Shown: positions 1-9,893, counted from the first letter of the stretch. The stretch: 64,000 nt of DNA from Saprospiraceae bacterium (GCA_029263015.1 JAJCYI010000138.1:62001-126000); one strand, 5' to 3'. Notes: generated from the sequence alone by a model not told the origin. Numbers and translations: made by a program.

Positions 1-112
1 ATATTGAATATCCGGTTTTTTATTGGCAAGGTGACAAACATTACAGGAGATAGGCGTTTAACCTGTTTACTTTTCGCTTATTTTTGATGTTAATATAATT
101 GAATACCTTTTT

Positions 113-2401
113 ATGAAAATACCAGTAATTACAACCCTTCTGGCCTTAGTTTTCACCCCTCTTCAATCCCAAAGTTTTCAAAGGATCAATGCACCGGTCG
201 TCCACGATGGAACAGAAATCCTTAGCCCATGGACCGGTGGAGTCAGTGCTCCGCAATGGTCAAAGGTTGATTTGAACGGTGATGGAAAAATGGACCTCTA
301 TGAATTTGACAGGGATGGATTTATCCATGTGCCATTTTTGAATGTTGGCGATGCTGGAGAAAGCAAATATGTATATGCTCCCCAATTTGCTCCAAATTTT
401 CCCATTGTCTGGAACTATGTTCTGTTAAGGGATTATAATAATGACGGGGCGATGGACTTTTTTGGCCACGCCAATAATGAAGGTATTCCTGGCTTCAAAG
501 TTTTTAATGGTTCCTTTGAAAACAACCAATTGGTGTTTGAGCGGGAAGAATTTCCCCATTGGATATTTGATGTAATTACAATCCCAACTTCGAATGGAGG
601 GTACACGAACCTGCAAGTGGCCAATGTCAATTACCCCGCTATTGATGATATTGACGGGGATGGGGATTTAGATATTTTGGAACTCGACCTGAATTCAGGC
701 TTTCGGATAGTCTATTATAAGAACCTTGCCCTGGAACAAGGGTTCACCACCGATACCCTCATTTTTACACGGGAAGATGATTGCTGGTTGAGGTTGTTCA
801 TTCCAACTTCCACAACCATGTTCAATCTCAGTGGCGACCCAGATACTTGTGCTACCGGGCTTTTTGCCCCAGAAGAAACGGAAAGTGAAAAGAATGGTGG
901 GCTACATGGAGCCAGTACGCTTTGCACTTTCGATGCCGACAACGACGGTGATATGGAGGTGCTGTACGGCGACCTGAACTTTCCCCAAGTCATGTATGCT
1001 TTCAATAATGGGACGCCAGATCAGGGCTGGGCAACTGAGCAGGATGTAACTTTTCCAAGTTACAATGTACCTATTGACATGCCTGATTTTCCAGCAACTT
1101 TTTACCTTGATTTCGACAATGATGGGTTGCGGGACTTGCTGGTTTCACCAAATGAATTTAACGTTAGCCCCGATCAGGAAGTTTGGTTTTATAAAAACAT
1201 CAATTCAAACGAAACACCACAGTTCAATCTCACCTCAAAATTTGCTATCGTTGACAATATGATAGACTTAGGCACAGGTGCACAACCTGCCTTTTTTGAT
1301 TACAATGCTGATGGGTTAATGGATTTTGTAGTTGGGAGTTTTGAGACAAAACAAACCACGGCTACTTCCAGGGAATCGTCTCTCCACCTTTATGAAAATA
1401 CAGGTACCGCTACTGATCCTAAATTTGAGCTGGTGGACGACGATTGGCTCAATTTCCGTCAATTTTCTTTATTGCCCGATCAGAACAAAAGGTTTGCCTT
1501 TGCACCAACATTTGGGGACATCGACCAAGATGGGGATCAAGATTTATTGGTGGGTGAAGAAAAAGGTTTTTTGTTTTTTATTGAAAATATCGCTGCGCCT
1601 AATAATCCACCAGAATGGGGTCCTGTAATTCCGCAATGGAAAGGAATTGACGTCGGGGTTTATTCTACCCCATGTATTTTCGATATAAATAAAGACGGCC
1701 TTGAGGATTTAATAATTGGTGAAAGAAATGGCAATATCAATTTTTTCCCAAACCAAGGCGACCTGGGTAGTCCCGATTTTCATGATGACCCTGACGAGGC
1801 GCCTAATAATAAAAGGCTTGGATTTATTACTACAATTCAACAGGGCACCACTAATGGCTTTTCATCGCCGTTAATTCTTGATTTTATGGACACGGTTTAT
1901 TTGGTTTCTGGATCAGAATCAGGATTTATTGAAGTTTATGAAGTGGATGAAAATAAACTGGAGGAAGGAGATACGTTTAATTTAGTAACCAAACAATTTG
2001 GAGATCTCCGTCTTGGTACTCATTCCCGTATAGCATTTGCCAATGTTAATGACGATGATATTTTGGATGCACTGGTCGGCAACCACCGGGGAGGGCTGGG
2101 TTTGTTTAGTTCTCCATTTAATTTGGGCGGTTCGGTAGATGCGACAGAAGCTATTGTTGATTTGGAGTTTAACGTTTTTCCAAATCCAGCAAATGATTAT
2201 TTGAAAGTTAGTTTTGAAAACGGAATTTTTGGTCAGGCCAGCTATCGCATATACAATACTTTGGGTCAAATAAGTAAGAAAGGATTTTTGTCAAATGGCG
2301 ACGATAAAATTGATATAGCGTTGATAAATACAGGTATTTATTTTATCGAAATAAAAAGGGGTGATAGGGTAGGGGTGCAAAAGGTGTTTATTCAAAAATG
2401 A
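113..2401 (+). CDS. Secreted FG-GAP/VCBS-repeat protein with T9SS sorting domain
   Basis: A 762-aa protein predicted to be exported and attached to or released from the cell surface. Residues 1-20 form a Sec signal peptide ending near QSQS. The body holds about nine Asp-rich calcium-loop motifs of the FG-GAP/VCBS type, for example DLNGDGKMD at residues 53-61, then DIDGDGDLD, DADNDGDME, DIDQDGDQD and DINKDGLED, which suggests a beta-propeller fold. The last ~85 residues (FPNPANDYL ... GIYFIEI ... VFIQK) match the T9SS type A sorting domain. It is followed by an 84-bp palindrome and a paralogue of the same length. What the propeller binds cannot be read from sequence; adhesion or polysaccharide binding is only a guess. 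Confidence 0.9.
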   Translation: MKIPVITTLLALVFTPLQSQSFQRINAPVVHDGTEILSPWTGGVSAPQWSKVDLNGDGKMDLYEFDRDGFIHVPFLNVGDAGESKYVYAPQFAPNFPIVWNYVLLRDYNNDGAMDFFGHANNEGIPGFKVFNGSFENNQLVFEREEFPHWIFDVITIPTSNGGYTNLQVANVNYPAIDDIDGDGDLDILELDLNSGFRIVYYKNLALEQGFTTDTLIFTREDDCWLRLFIPTSTTMFNLSGDPDTCATGLFAPEETESEKNGGLHGASTLCTFDADNDGDMEVLYGDLNFPQVMYAFNNGTPDQGWATEQDVTFPSYNVPIDMPDFPATFYLDFDNDGLRDLLVSPNEFNVSPDQEVWFYKNINSNETPQFNLTSKFAIVDNMIDLGTGAQPAFFDYNADGLMDFVVGSFETKQTTATSRESSLHLYENTGTATDPKFELVDDDWLNFRQFSLLPDQNKRFAFAPTFGDIDQDGDQDLLVGEEKGFLFFIENIAAPNNPPEWGPVIPQWKGIDVGVYSTPCIFDINKDGLEDLIIGERNGNINFFPNQGDLGSPDFHDDPDEAPNNKRLGFITTIQQGTTNGFSSPLILDFMDTVYLVSGSESGFIEVYEVDENKLEEGDTFNLVTKQFGDLRLGTHSRIAFANVNDDDILDALVGNHRGGLGLFSSPFNLGGSVDATEAIVDLEFNVFPNPANDYLKVSFENGIFGQASYRIYNTLGQISKKGFLSNGDDKIDIALINTGIYFIEIKRGDRVGVQKVFIQK

Positions 2402-2411
2402 TTTTTCTCTC

Positions 2412-2495
2412 AGACCTGTCAGGTTGATTTATTTATATATGTTGCAGAAAATTAATTTTCTGCAACATATATAAATTAATCAACCTGACAGGTCT
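2412..2495. repeat. 84-bp near-perfect palindrome
   Basis: Two 42-nt arms match at 41 of 42 positions with no loop, centred between 2453 and 2454. The outer ends read AGACCTGTCAGGTTG and its complement. An element of identical length and near-identical ends lies at 14249-14332 with a different inner sequence, so this is a repeat family and not a simple terminator. It fills most of the gap between the two tandem FG-GAP genes and could also end transcription in both directions (inference). Confidence 0.9.
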
Positions 2496-2518
2496 TTAAA
2501 CTAATTGTAGGCTTCAAT

Positions 2519-4792
2519 ATGAAATACATATTTTCCATTTTTTTCTTGTTTTTTTATTTGGTCAATATTAATGCCCAGACCTTTAATTTTCTAAATGTCC
2601 CGGTTTTTGAAGATGGCAATCAATTGACCAGTGCCTGGGCTGGAGGGATGAATGCCCCCCAGTGGTCATCGATTGATATTAACAATGATGGATTAAAAGA
2701 TTTATATGCTTTTGACCGGCTTGGGAATGTACACCTGGCCTTCATTAATATGGATGGAACGCCTGGCATTATTGATTATAAATATGCCCGGCATTGGGTT
2801 GCAAAATTTCCAGAAGTTCCACATTATGTAATGATGAGGGATTTTAACAGGGATGGTATAGCAGATATGTTTACGAGTGCTTTTACATTGAATATGGGGC
2901 TTTCTGGAATTAAAGTATATACAGGTTTTTTTGAAAATGGATTGTTGAATTTTGATCGGGTTGAATTTCCTGACTATGATTATGACATTATTCCGTTTGT
3001 TCAAAATGGAGAAATAATCAATAAGATAGAAGTATTCAACAATGGTGATTATTCAGCTATTGATGATTTGGACGGTGATGGCGATTTGGATATTTTAACC
3101 ATGAATATTGATGGTTCTAAAACCCTCTATTATAAGAATGTAGCATTGGAAAGTGGGTTCACGGATGATACGCTTTTATATGAATTTGCTGATGATTGTT
3201 GGGGGCGATATGGATTGACCCCATTCTCCCAAAAATTGACCCTGAGTGCAAATGCTGCTGACTGTGCTTTTTTCCAAGCACCCGATGAGGAAACTGACCG
3301 GATCCATGGGGGCACGACGCTGTGTACTTTTGATGCGGATAATGATGGTGATAAAGAATTACTATATGGTGATTTAATTTTCCCTAAAATCATCTTTGCC
3401 ACTAATGGGGGCAATACGAACCAGGCTTGGATGGTAGAACAAGATTCAGCCTTCCCGTCTTTTAATGTGCCAGTGGACATTGTTGATTTCCCAGCTTCTT
3501 ACTATTTGGATGTAAACAATGATGGGATGAAAGACCTGGTTTTTTCTCCTAATTTGCCTTTAGGGACACCTGATGTTGAAACTTCCTGGTTGTATGAGAA
3601 CACCGGATCAGGTCAGGCAGCTGATTTTAATTTTGTAAAAAAGAATTTATTAGCTGATGAAATGCTGGATTTTGGAACAGGCGCCCATCCTGCCTTTGCA
3701 GATGTAAATGGTGATGGCCTGATCGATATAGTGGTTGGTAACAGATCAGAATGGATTAATTCATCTGGTGATGCTAATTATTTTTTGGTGCTGATGCTCA
3801 ACACGGGTACGGCGACTGATCCTGTTTATGAAATAGTGGATAGGGACTGGCTCAATTTAAATAATGATCCAACAGGAACAAGGTCTTTCTCACCAACTTT
3901 TGGGGATATTGATAGTGATGGCGATGAGGATTTATTATTTGGAGACCGTTGGGGTTTTATTCATTTTTTTGAAAATATAGCTGGCCCAAATATGCCAATG
4001 GATTTTGCAGCAATTCAGCATGAGTGGAAAAAAATAAACGTTGGTGCCAATTCAACTCCATTTATTTTCGATGTCAATAAAGATGGATTATCGGATTTAA
4101 TAATTGGTGAGAGAAATGGCACCGTGAATTATTTTCCAAATATTGGAACATTGGGGAATCCTGATTTCCACCCAATTGAAGAAGAGGCGCCAAATAATTT
4201 TCAATTTGGAAAAATAAATACCCAGTTGGGTGGAGCCGTTGGTTATAGCCAGCCAGTAATAGTTTCTTTGGCAGATGCTGATTATTTGTTATCTGGCACG
4301 AACAGAGGTTGGCTCATGTTTTATAAAATAAATCCTGATAGTTTGGATAATGGATCTTTTGAATTGGTGGATGGTCAATTTGGTGATTTGCGGGAAGGGG
4401 TCATTTCGAGGGTTTCGCTGGCCAATATCAATGGCAGTAATTTTTTGGATGCCGTTATTGGAAACGATCGGGGAGGGCTTACTTTGTTTCAATCACCTAT
4501 TACCGTGGATGGCATTGTTGGGACTGGGGAAGAAGTTGAAAAAAACGGAAATACATTTACTATTTATCCTAATCCCGCCAGTGGAATTATTAAAATACAA
4601 TTGGAAAATATAGCGAATCCGGAAAAAGCTGAGTATATTATTTTTAATTCGATGGGGCAACAATTGCTGGTTGGGAAATTGGAAAATGAAAAAATAATAA
4701 TGAACAATATTTTACCGGGAATTTATTATATTCAAATAAATATAGGTGAAATAGTTTTAACGGATCGATTTGTGAAAATTGCCCAAAGGTGA
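2519..4792 (+). CDS. Secreted FG-GAP/VCBS-repeat protein with T9SS sorting domain (paralogue)
   Basis: A 757-aa paralogue of the preceding gene, collinear over its whole length: the same APQWS ... DxNxDGxxD opening, the DDCW block, the TLCTFDADNDGD block and the STPxIFDxNKDGL block. Signal peptide at residues 1-19 (ends NINAQ). Repeated Ca-loop motifs (DINNDGLKD, DLDGDGDLD, DVNGDGLID, DIDSDGDED, DVNKDGLSD) indicate an FG-GAP/VCBS propeller. The C-terminus (YPNPASGIIKI ... GIYYIQI) is a T9SS type A sorting domain. The pair looks like a tandem duplication that has since diverged. Ligand unknown. Confidence 0.9.
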   Translation: MKYIFSIFFLFFYLVNINAQTFNFLNVPVFEDGNQLTSAWAGGMNAPQWSSIDINNDGLKDLYAFDRLGNVHLAFINMDGTPGIIDYKYARHWVAKFPEVPHYVMMRDFNRDGIADMFTSAFTLNMGLSGIKVYTGFFENGLLNFDRVEFPDYDYDIIPFVQNGEIINKIEVFNNGDYSAIDDLDGDGDLDILTMNIDGSKTLYYKNVALESGFTDDTLLYEFADDCWGRYGLTPFSQKLTLSANAADCAFFQAPDEETDRIHGGTTLCTFDADNDGDKELLYGDLIFPKIIFATNGGNTNQAWMVEQDSAFPSFNVPVDIVDFPASYYLDVNNDGMKDLVFSPNLPLGTPDVETSWLYENTGSGQAADFNFVKKNLLADEMLDFGTGAHPAFADVNGDGLIDIVVGNRSEWINSSGDANYFLVLMLNTGTATDPVYEIVDRDWLNLNNDPTGTRSFSPTFGDIDSDGDEDLLFGDRWGFIHFFENIAGPNMPMDFAAIQHEWKKINVGANSTPFIFDVNKDGLSDLIIGERNGTVNYFPNIGTLGNPDFHPIEEEAPNNFQFGKINTQLGGAVGYSQPVIVSLADADYLLSGTNRGWLMFYKINPDSLDNGSFELVDGQFGDLREGVISRVSLANINGSNFLDAVIGNDRGGLTLFQSPITVDGIVGTGEEVEKNGNTFTIYPNPASGIIKIQLENIANPEKAEYIIFNSMGQQLLVGKLENEKIIMNNILPGIYYIQINIGEIVLTDRFVKIAQR

Positions 4793-4800
4793 CACCTTTG
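4784..4800. terminator. Short palindrome at the 3' end of the FG-GAP gene
   Basis: CAAAGGTGACACCTTTG is a 17-nt palindrome around a central A. It overlaps the stop codon region of the upstream gene and is followed by CCTTTT. The same core recurs with longer arms at 40813-40843. Termination is plausible but weak because the T-run is short. Confidence 0.4.
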
Positions 4801-4825
4801 CCTTTTAGTGAATTCGAATGAATAT

Positions 4826-6307
4826 TTATTCAACATAACGCATCAGGTCCTTAAAAAGATTTTCGTTTTGGCTTGGTTGTTTAGCATTGCCATCCACTAA
4901 TTCTCCATTTTTATCAAAAATTAAATACCGAGGCACGGCAAGATTGCTGCCATCGCCATATATGTCAATTAATTCGTCACGCAAAGAAAAATTAGCCAAT
5001 AGGTGATAACCAGTTAGGCCATTTTCAATGATTGTATTCCGCCATTTTTTCCTTCGCTCTTCATTGTCAACAGAAATAAATAAAAGCGCAATATCTTTCC
5101 CTTTTACAAAATCTTCGAGCGGTTTTTTTAAGCGGAATTCAAACAAACATGGATTGCACCATGTGGCCCAAATATCCAGGTAAACTACCTTCCCGGCAAA
5201 TTGCTCCATCAATTCTTCAATACTGTTGATTTCATTTTCCTCACCAATATTGATCATGCCTGCAGGCAGGGCGGTCGTTTCTTTCATAAAACTTTCCTTG
5301 ATTGGAGAAACTGCTTTTTCAAATCGGCTTAAATATGGACTGGTTGGAAAGTCGATTTTATATTTTTCATAAAGGTCAAGTAAAATGACTTCATTATTGC
5401 CCAATAAACCCCGTTGTGAAAAGACCGAAGCCAGTGCATATTTCAATTGTTCACTTTCAAACTCCTCCCACAGTATTCGGTCGTATTCCAGGAATTGTTC
5501 ACCAATCGCCTTGTTGGGGTCCTCATAAAGGGCGTCTCCCAAACCGTCCAATCGGTAGTCGGTTAGGTATGAATCAAGCGCCAAAGTATAATATTCTGAA
5601 ATATTGGCATTGTGCTGTTCAAACAAATCTTGGTCATAAATTTTTGACCAATAAAAGGTCCATTTATCAGTTGACGCCGAGGATTGGGTACTGTTTAATT
5701 CCCGCAACTTATGGCCCGCATTTATTGAAAAGATACTGGTATAATAAAAAGTAATATCCTGCTGTACCGCTGCAATGAACGCTTCTGAAAATTTCTTTTT
5801 CCCTTTTTTTCTTAAAATTTTTATTTCAGCTTCAATGTGGTCAACCATATCAAGGTAATGCTCTTTTGGGGTCATTATTTTTCCATCAAAAGACCTCTCC
5901 GCCAACATGTCGTCATCACTTAAAGTAAGGGGAACGCGTTGTAATTTATTGAGGAATTCATTTTGGGCTGCTTGTGCCCCTTCAAATGAAAGTGATTTTT
6001 TAAAATTTGACAGATCTACTTTGAGAGAATTGGTCCTGCCTGGTTCGATGAAAATCCTTACCTTCTGGCCATCTCCAAAATCAATTTTCATAAAACCAGG
6101 CTCATTGCCTGTTATTTCGATCTGGAATTCCCCTCTTTTATTTGCTATAACTTTTTGAGGTACTGCTGGGAAATATTTTCCTTGAAAAGGCTTTTCAACC
6201 AAAATGAAATCATTTCCTAAACCAGTCACAGAGGCTGAAAAATGCATTTGAGCTGCCGAAGAAATTGCAAACAACAAAAGCATTGGGAAAGGGATGAGTG
6301 ACTTCAT
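4826..6307 (-). CDS. TlpA-like thioredoxin-domain protein, exported
   Basis: The ATG at 6307 is preferred over an upstream in-frame start at 6355 because it opens directly on a signal peptide (MKSLIPFPMLLLFAISSAAQ); the product is then 493 aa. The N-terminal half resembles the DUF4369-like beta-rich region common in Bacteroidota TlpA proteins, followed by a long helical middle. The C-terminal ~140 residues are a thioredoxin fold with the redox motif WATWCNPC and a cis-proline region near LAVPRYLIF. It probably works as a periplasmic thiol-disulfide oxidoreductase. Substrate unknown. It stands alone between convergent and divergent neighbours. Confidence 0.85.
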   Translation of the reverse strand: MKSLIPFPMLLLFAISSAAQMHFSASVTGLGNDFILVEKPFQGKYFPAVPQKVIANKRGEFQIEITGNEPGFMKIDFGDGQKVRIFIEPGRTNSLKVDLSNFKKSLSFEGAQAAQNEFLNKLQRVPLTLSDDDMLAERSFDGKIMTPKEHYLDMVDHIEAEIKILRKKGKKKFSEAFIAAVQQDITFYYTSIFSINAGHKLRELNSTQSSASTDKWTFYWSKIYDQDLFEQHNANISEYYTLALDSYLTDYRLDGLGDALYEDPNKAIGEQFLEYDRILWEEFESEQLKYALASVFSQRGLLGNNEVILLDLYEKYKIDFPTSPYLSRFEKAVSPIKESFMKETTALPAGMINIGEENEINSIEELMEQFAGKVVYLDIWATWCNPCLFEFRLKKPLEDFVKGKDIALLFISVDNEERRKKWRNTIIENGLTGYHLLANFSLRDELIDIYGDGSNLAVPRYLIFDKNGELVDGNAKQPSQNENLFKDLMRYVE

Positions 6308-6484
6308 GTTAAATGTAGGTTGAGATATAAAAGCTTGTTCAGATATTTGGCGCAAAATTGAAGAGAACAGAACAGAAAACGGTAATATCCACAGAAAATT
6401 ATATGCGTGGAGGGCAAAAAGACAAGGGTGTTGGAAAGTAAATTAGTTGGGAAAATATTGCCAGTTTGTTGTTGAAAAGGGGCC

Positions 6485-6608
6485 AGGGGTCAGGTTTGAG
6501 GAGTCAGAGTTTGTAATTCCGTTCCGAATTTAACCTGATTCATAACCCTCTTAACTCATAACTCAAAACCCCTGACTCCTGACTCCTGACTCCTCAAACC
6601 TGACCCCT
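6485..6608. repeat. Inverted repeat with perfect 23-nt arms
   Basis: The arms 6485-6507 and 6586-6608 are exact reverse complements (AGGGGTCAGGTTTGAGGAGT... against its complement), about 78 nt apart. The inner part carries the low-complexity tandem CTGACTC CTGACTC CTGACTC. The right arm ends 7 nt before the ATG of the flavoprotein gene, so a folded transcript would place a long stem next to its start. The rest of the gap 6308-6484 shows no gene. Confidence 0.8.
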
Positions 6609-6615
6609 CTAAAAT

Positions 6616-7854
6616 ATGACGAAGCAAAACAAAAATAATATAATTATCATCGGTGGCGGCGCTGCCGGTTTTTTTGCTGCCATTGCCTGCGCGGAGAAGA
6701 ACTCCAATTGCAGGGTAGTCATCTTGGAAAAAGGAAAAACCGTTTTACAAAAAGTAAAAGTATCTGGTGGTGGCCGCTGCAATGTGACCCATGCCTGCTT
6801 CGACCCACGCGAGTTGGTGAAAAATTATCCGCGGGGCAGTAAAGCCCTGCTGGGACCATTCAACCGATTTGCGCCAGGTGATACGATTGGCTGGTTTCAT
6901 GACCGGGGTGTTGAGCTGAAGATAGAAGAAGATGGACGTATGTTTCCTGAAACTGATGATTCTCAAACCATCGTCGACTGCCTATTTCAAGCTGCAAAAA
7001 GTGCTGGGGTAAAAGTCTTCACGGGTCAAAATGTAGTGAAAATCACCAATGAGGGCGACTGGCAAATAACCACCCAAAAAGGCCCGGATTTCCATTGTCA
7101 AAAATTGATGATTGCAACTGGCAGCAGTCCCCGCATATGGCAAATGCTTGCCGATCTGGGGCATCGGATCATAGAGCCTGTGCCTTCTCTATTCACATTT
7201 AATATTAAAGACCGGAGGATAAAAGGATTACTCGGCATCTCAGTCCCGATGGCAGAAGTTAAAGTGATCGGTGAAAAGTTGAAAGCTGCTGGCCCGTTGT
7301 TGATAACTCATTGGGGCATGAGCGGCCCTGCTATTCTAAAACTTTCTGCATGGGGCGCCCGCCTGTTAAATGCCAGGAAATACAATTTTGAAATATTGGT
7401 AAATTGGTTGGGGTTTGATAGCACGGAGGAAGTCGTTGAGGTTTTGAAAACAACCAAATTGGAACAGGCCAAAAAACTTGTAGTGAATTACAATCCTTTT
7501 GCCCCAATCCCTAAACGACTGTGGGAGAGCCTGTTACAGGCGTCCAATATCGACAATAAGAATCGTTGGGCAGATTTGAACAAAGAGAAAACCAGGAATC
7601 TGGCGCTGGAACTCACAGCTGGGAAGTACCGTGTAAACGGCAAAAGCACTTTCAAAGAGGAGTTCGTCACCGCAGGAGGAGTGGAATTGGATGAAGTTGA
7701 TTTCAAGAAATTTGAAAGCAAGGTTGTTCCAGGGTTATTTCTGGCCGGAGAAATATTAAACATCGACGCCATCACTGGAGGCTTCAATTTTCAGGCAGCT
7801 TGGACAGGGGGGAAGATTGCGGGGGATGCGATGGGGATGGTGAATGGAAAATGA
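6616..7854 (+). CDS. HI0933/BaiN-like FAD-dependent oxidoreductase
   Basis: A 412-aa flavoprotein of the HI0933 family (NAD(P)/FAD-dependent oxidoreductase, YhiN/BaiN type). The dinucleotide-binding loop GGGAAG sits at residues 13-18 after a beta strand of Ile residues. The family signature SGGGRCNVT is at residues 50-58. The C-terminal FAD-contact segment reads GLFLAGEILNIDAITGGFNFQAAWTGG in outline. Length and domain order are normal. The substrate of most members is unknown, so a precise reaction is not assigned. The start follows closely on an inverted repeat. Confidence 0.9.
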   Translation: MTKQNKNNIIIIGGGAAGFFAAIACAEKNSNCRVVILEKGKTVLQKVKVSGGGRCNVTHACFDPRELVKNYPRGSKALLGPFNRFAPGDTIGWFHDRGVELKIEEDGRMFPETDDSQTIVDCLFQAAKSAGVKVFTGQNVVKITNEGDWQITTQKGPDFHCQKLMIATGSSPRIWQMLADLGHRIIEPVPSLFTFNIKDRRIKGLLGISVPMAEVKVIGEKLKAAGPLLITHWGMSGPAILKLSAWGARLLNARKYNFEILVNWLGFDSTEEVVEVLKTTKLEQAKKLVVNYNPFAPIPKRLWESLLQASNIDNKNRWADLNKEKTRNLALELTAGKYRVNGKSTFKEEFVTAGGVELDEVDFKKFESKVVPGLFLAGEILNIDAITGGFNFQAAWTGGKIAGDAMGMVNGK

Positions 7855-7925
7855 ACCATGAGCAACGAACATCAAGAGGAAGTGCAACTCGTTGTTCGTT
7901 ACTCGTTATTCATTTTTCATTACCA

Positions 7926-9788
7926 TTATTCAACAACTACATTATCAACACGATAGGAAGTCGTCAGGCCAGCATTGTTGTCTCCTTCATATTTGAAACC
8001 AATGGCAATTTTGCTGCCCATAAAGCTTGACAGGTCAATATCGCCAGAGGGCACCCAGTCGTGATCGGCATCGTTCTGGTCGGCAAGGGTGGCATTCAAT
8101 GTTGTCCAGGTGGCGACGAGTGGGTCACAGTCGTAATCAGTTGATATCCAGACCGTAAGTGCATTGTGAGTCCAGAAAGCTTTTGCCGTTTCAAACCTGA
8201 GCGTTTTAGGGCCAGTGACGTTGATTAACGGCGTCACGAGCCAGCTTGCCGTCTCAGGAGAGGCATCGTTGAAAGCAGTCGCCTGGACATATACGTTGCT
8301 GTCAAATTCTTTGTAGATCCAATTACGGGTGCCGGTGGCTGCAAGATTGGTCCAGCCATTTTCGACAACTTCATCGTTATCTGCACCGTTTGAAAAATCA
8401 ACATTCAACGCATCTACTTCCAATGGTGGGTTGCCGTTGCTGCAAGGGTCGCCTATTGGTCCTCCGCCATCTCCAAGTTTCAGGTTGTCAATCCTGAATG
8501 ACCCGGTCTGGCCGCTTGTGCCACTTGCGATGTAGCGAAATCCAATAACAATTTTTTGCCCTTGGAGTGCTGAGAGATCTACATCTCCAGAGGGAATCCA
8601 GTCATTGTCAGGGTCATTTTGTCCAGCTAGGGTAGCACCAAGTGGCGACCAAACAGCTTCCAATGGATCACAGTCAAAATCTGTTGATACCCAAGCCGTT
8701 AGTCCATCGTGGGTGTAAAATGCCTGAGCGGTCTCGAACGTTAGTGTTGTTTCTTGCCCCATTTGAATAAATGGCGTGATCAGCCAGGTTTCCATTTCAG
8801 GAGAGCTATCATTAAATGCGGTAGCTTGAACATATACATTTCCTTGGAACTCTTTATACTGCCAGGAGCGGGTACCTTTGGTCGCAACATTGAACCAGCC
8901 ATCTATCACCACCTGGTCGTTATTGGAACCGTTTTGGAAATCTTCATCAATCCCTGTGACGGTTATAGGAGTTACTCCTCCGCATGGATCAGTTGGATCA
9001 ACACCACAACGATCGCCATTCATTTCAAGGTCAGTCAAATCGCGAATAAGGAATTGAAAATCGTCCCGGAATATGCTCAATACACCAACGAACGTCCCTC
9101 CTCCAGAAACGACTTTTGCACCTGCAAAATCAGCGAAACCACTGGTTCTGACAATGACCGTATTGTTGAAGCAGTCAGCCAGATCAATATTTAAGGAATT
9201 TTGATTCGTGGCATCTGCATAAGTGCCAGAGGTATCGACGAATACAACATCATTCAATTGTATGAGTGAGCCTACATCGTTGATGGTCAATTGGTTAATG
9301 GTCATCACCTTAGGCGTTGGGTCTTCTCTTTTCACGCTTTTGAGCAAATGGTCGGTTACTTCCACAATCTCGCCTAGTGAACCGTCAGAAGCTTCATAAC
9401 CACCCAATTGGATCAGGTTGTCATCGTCGCCAATCACCAGACCTTCCAACTTTATATATACCTCACGGCCAACAGGGTAGAGGAAGTACGACTCCGTGAT
9501 GTCAATCAAAACCGTAATACCTGCGGTTTCGTCCTGTAAAACAAAAGAACGGAACCAGTTGCCAGACGCGTCATCGGCTACTACGACACCTTTGAGAACC
9601 AGGCTTTCATCTATCGTCTCAAAATTGCCCATGGTATGCATTGCTTTCAATTCCGCAATGGTTGTGGTAACGGTCAGGCCAGGGTCACTTCCATCCGTTG
9701 GCGGTTGGTCGAAATCTTCCTCAACGCAGGAATTAAAAGAAATGAAAAGAACAAGAACAGGTAAAAATAATTTTGTTAAAAATTTCAT
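7926..9788 (-). CDS. DUF5689 / choice-of-anchor-J lipoprotein
   Basis: The ATG at 9788 gives a 620-aa protein (an in-frame TTG two codons upstream is less likely). Residues 1-21 form a lipoprotein-type signal ending SFNSC, with Cys21 as the likely lipidated residue. Residues ~30-265 resemble DUF5689, an OB-fold-like domain of Bacteroidota surface lipoproteins. Two collinear repeats follow (from about residue 285 and 460), each with NGW, RxWxYKEF, VYVQATAFNDxSPE, WLxTPxI, ISTDYDCDPL-like blocks, typical of the choice-of-anchor-J (cleaved adhesin/MAM-like) fold. It sits 100 nt downstream of a TonB-dependent receptor gene on the same strand and is probably its surface partner. Confidence 0.85.
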   Translation of the reverse strand: MKFLTKLFLPVLVLFISFNSCVEEDFDQPPTDGSDPGLTVTTTIAELKAMHTMGNFETIDESLVLKGVVVADDASGNWFRSFVLQDETAGITVLIDITESYFLYPVGREVYIKLEGLVIGDDDNLIQLGGYEASDGSLGEIVEVTDHLLKSVKREDPTPKVMTINQLTINDVGSLIQLNDVVFVDTSGTYADATNQNSLNIDLADCFNNTVIVRTSGFADFAGAKVVSGGGTFVGVLSIFRDDFQFLIRDLTDLEMNGDRCGVDPTDPCGGVTPITVTGIDEDFQNGSNNDQVVIDGWFNVATKGTRSWQYKEFQGNVYVQATAFNDSSPEMETWLITPFIQMGQETTLTFETAQAFYTHDGLTAWVSTDFDCDPLEAVWSPLGATLAGQNDPDNDWIPSGDVDLSALQGQKIVIGFRYIASGTSGQTGSFRIDNLKLGDGGGPIGDPCSNGNPPLEVDALNVDFSNGADNDEVVENGWTNLAATGTRNWIYKEFDSNVYVQATAFNDASPETASWLVTPLINVTGPKTLRFETAKAFWTHNALTVWISTDYDCDPLVATWTTLNATLADQNDADHDWVPSGDIDLSSFMGSKIAIGFKYEGDNNAGLTTSYRVDNVVVE

Positions 9789-9893
9789 TATCAATCGTTT
9801 ATGTTGTTGTCTGATTAGAAATTAGAAATTGAGAAATTTCTAAAACTGATGATGAGCCAATTGTTAATTTCAGAATTTCTCAATTTCTCAATT

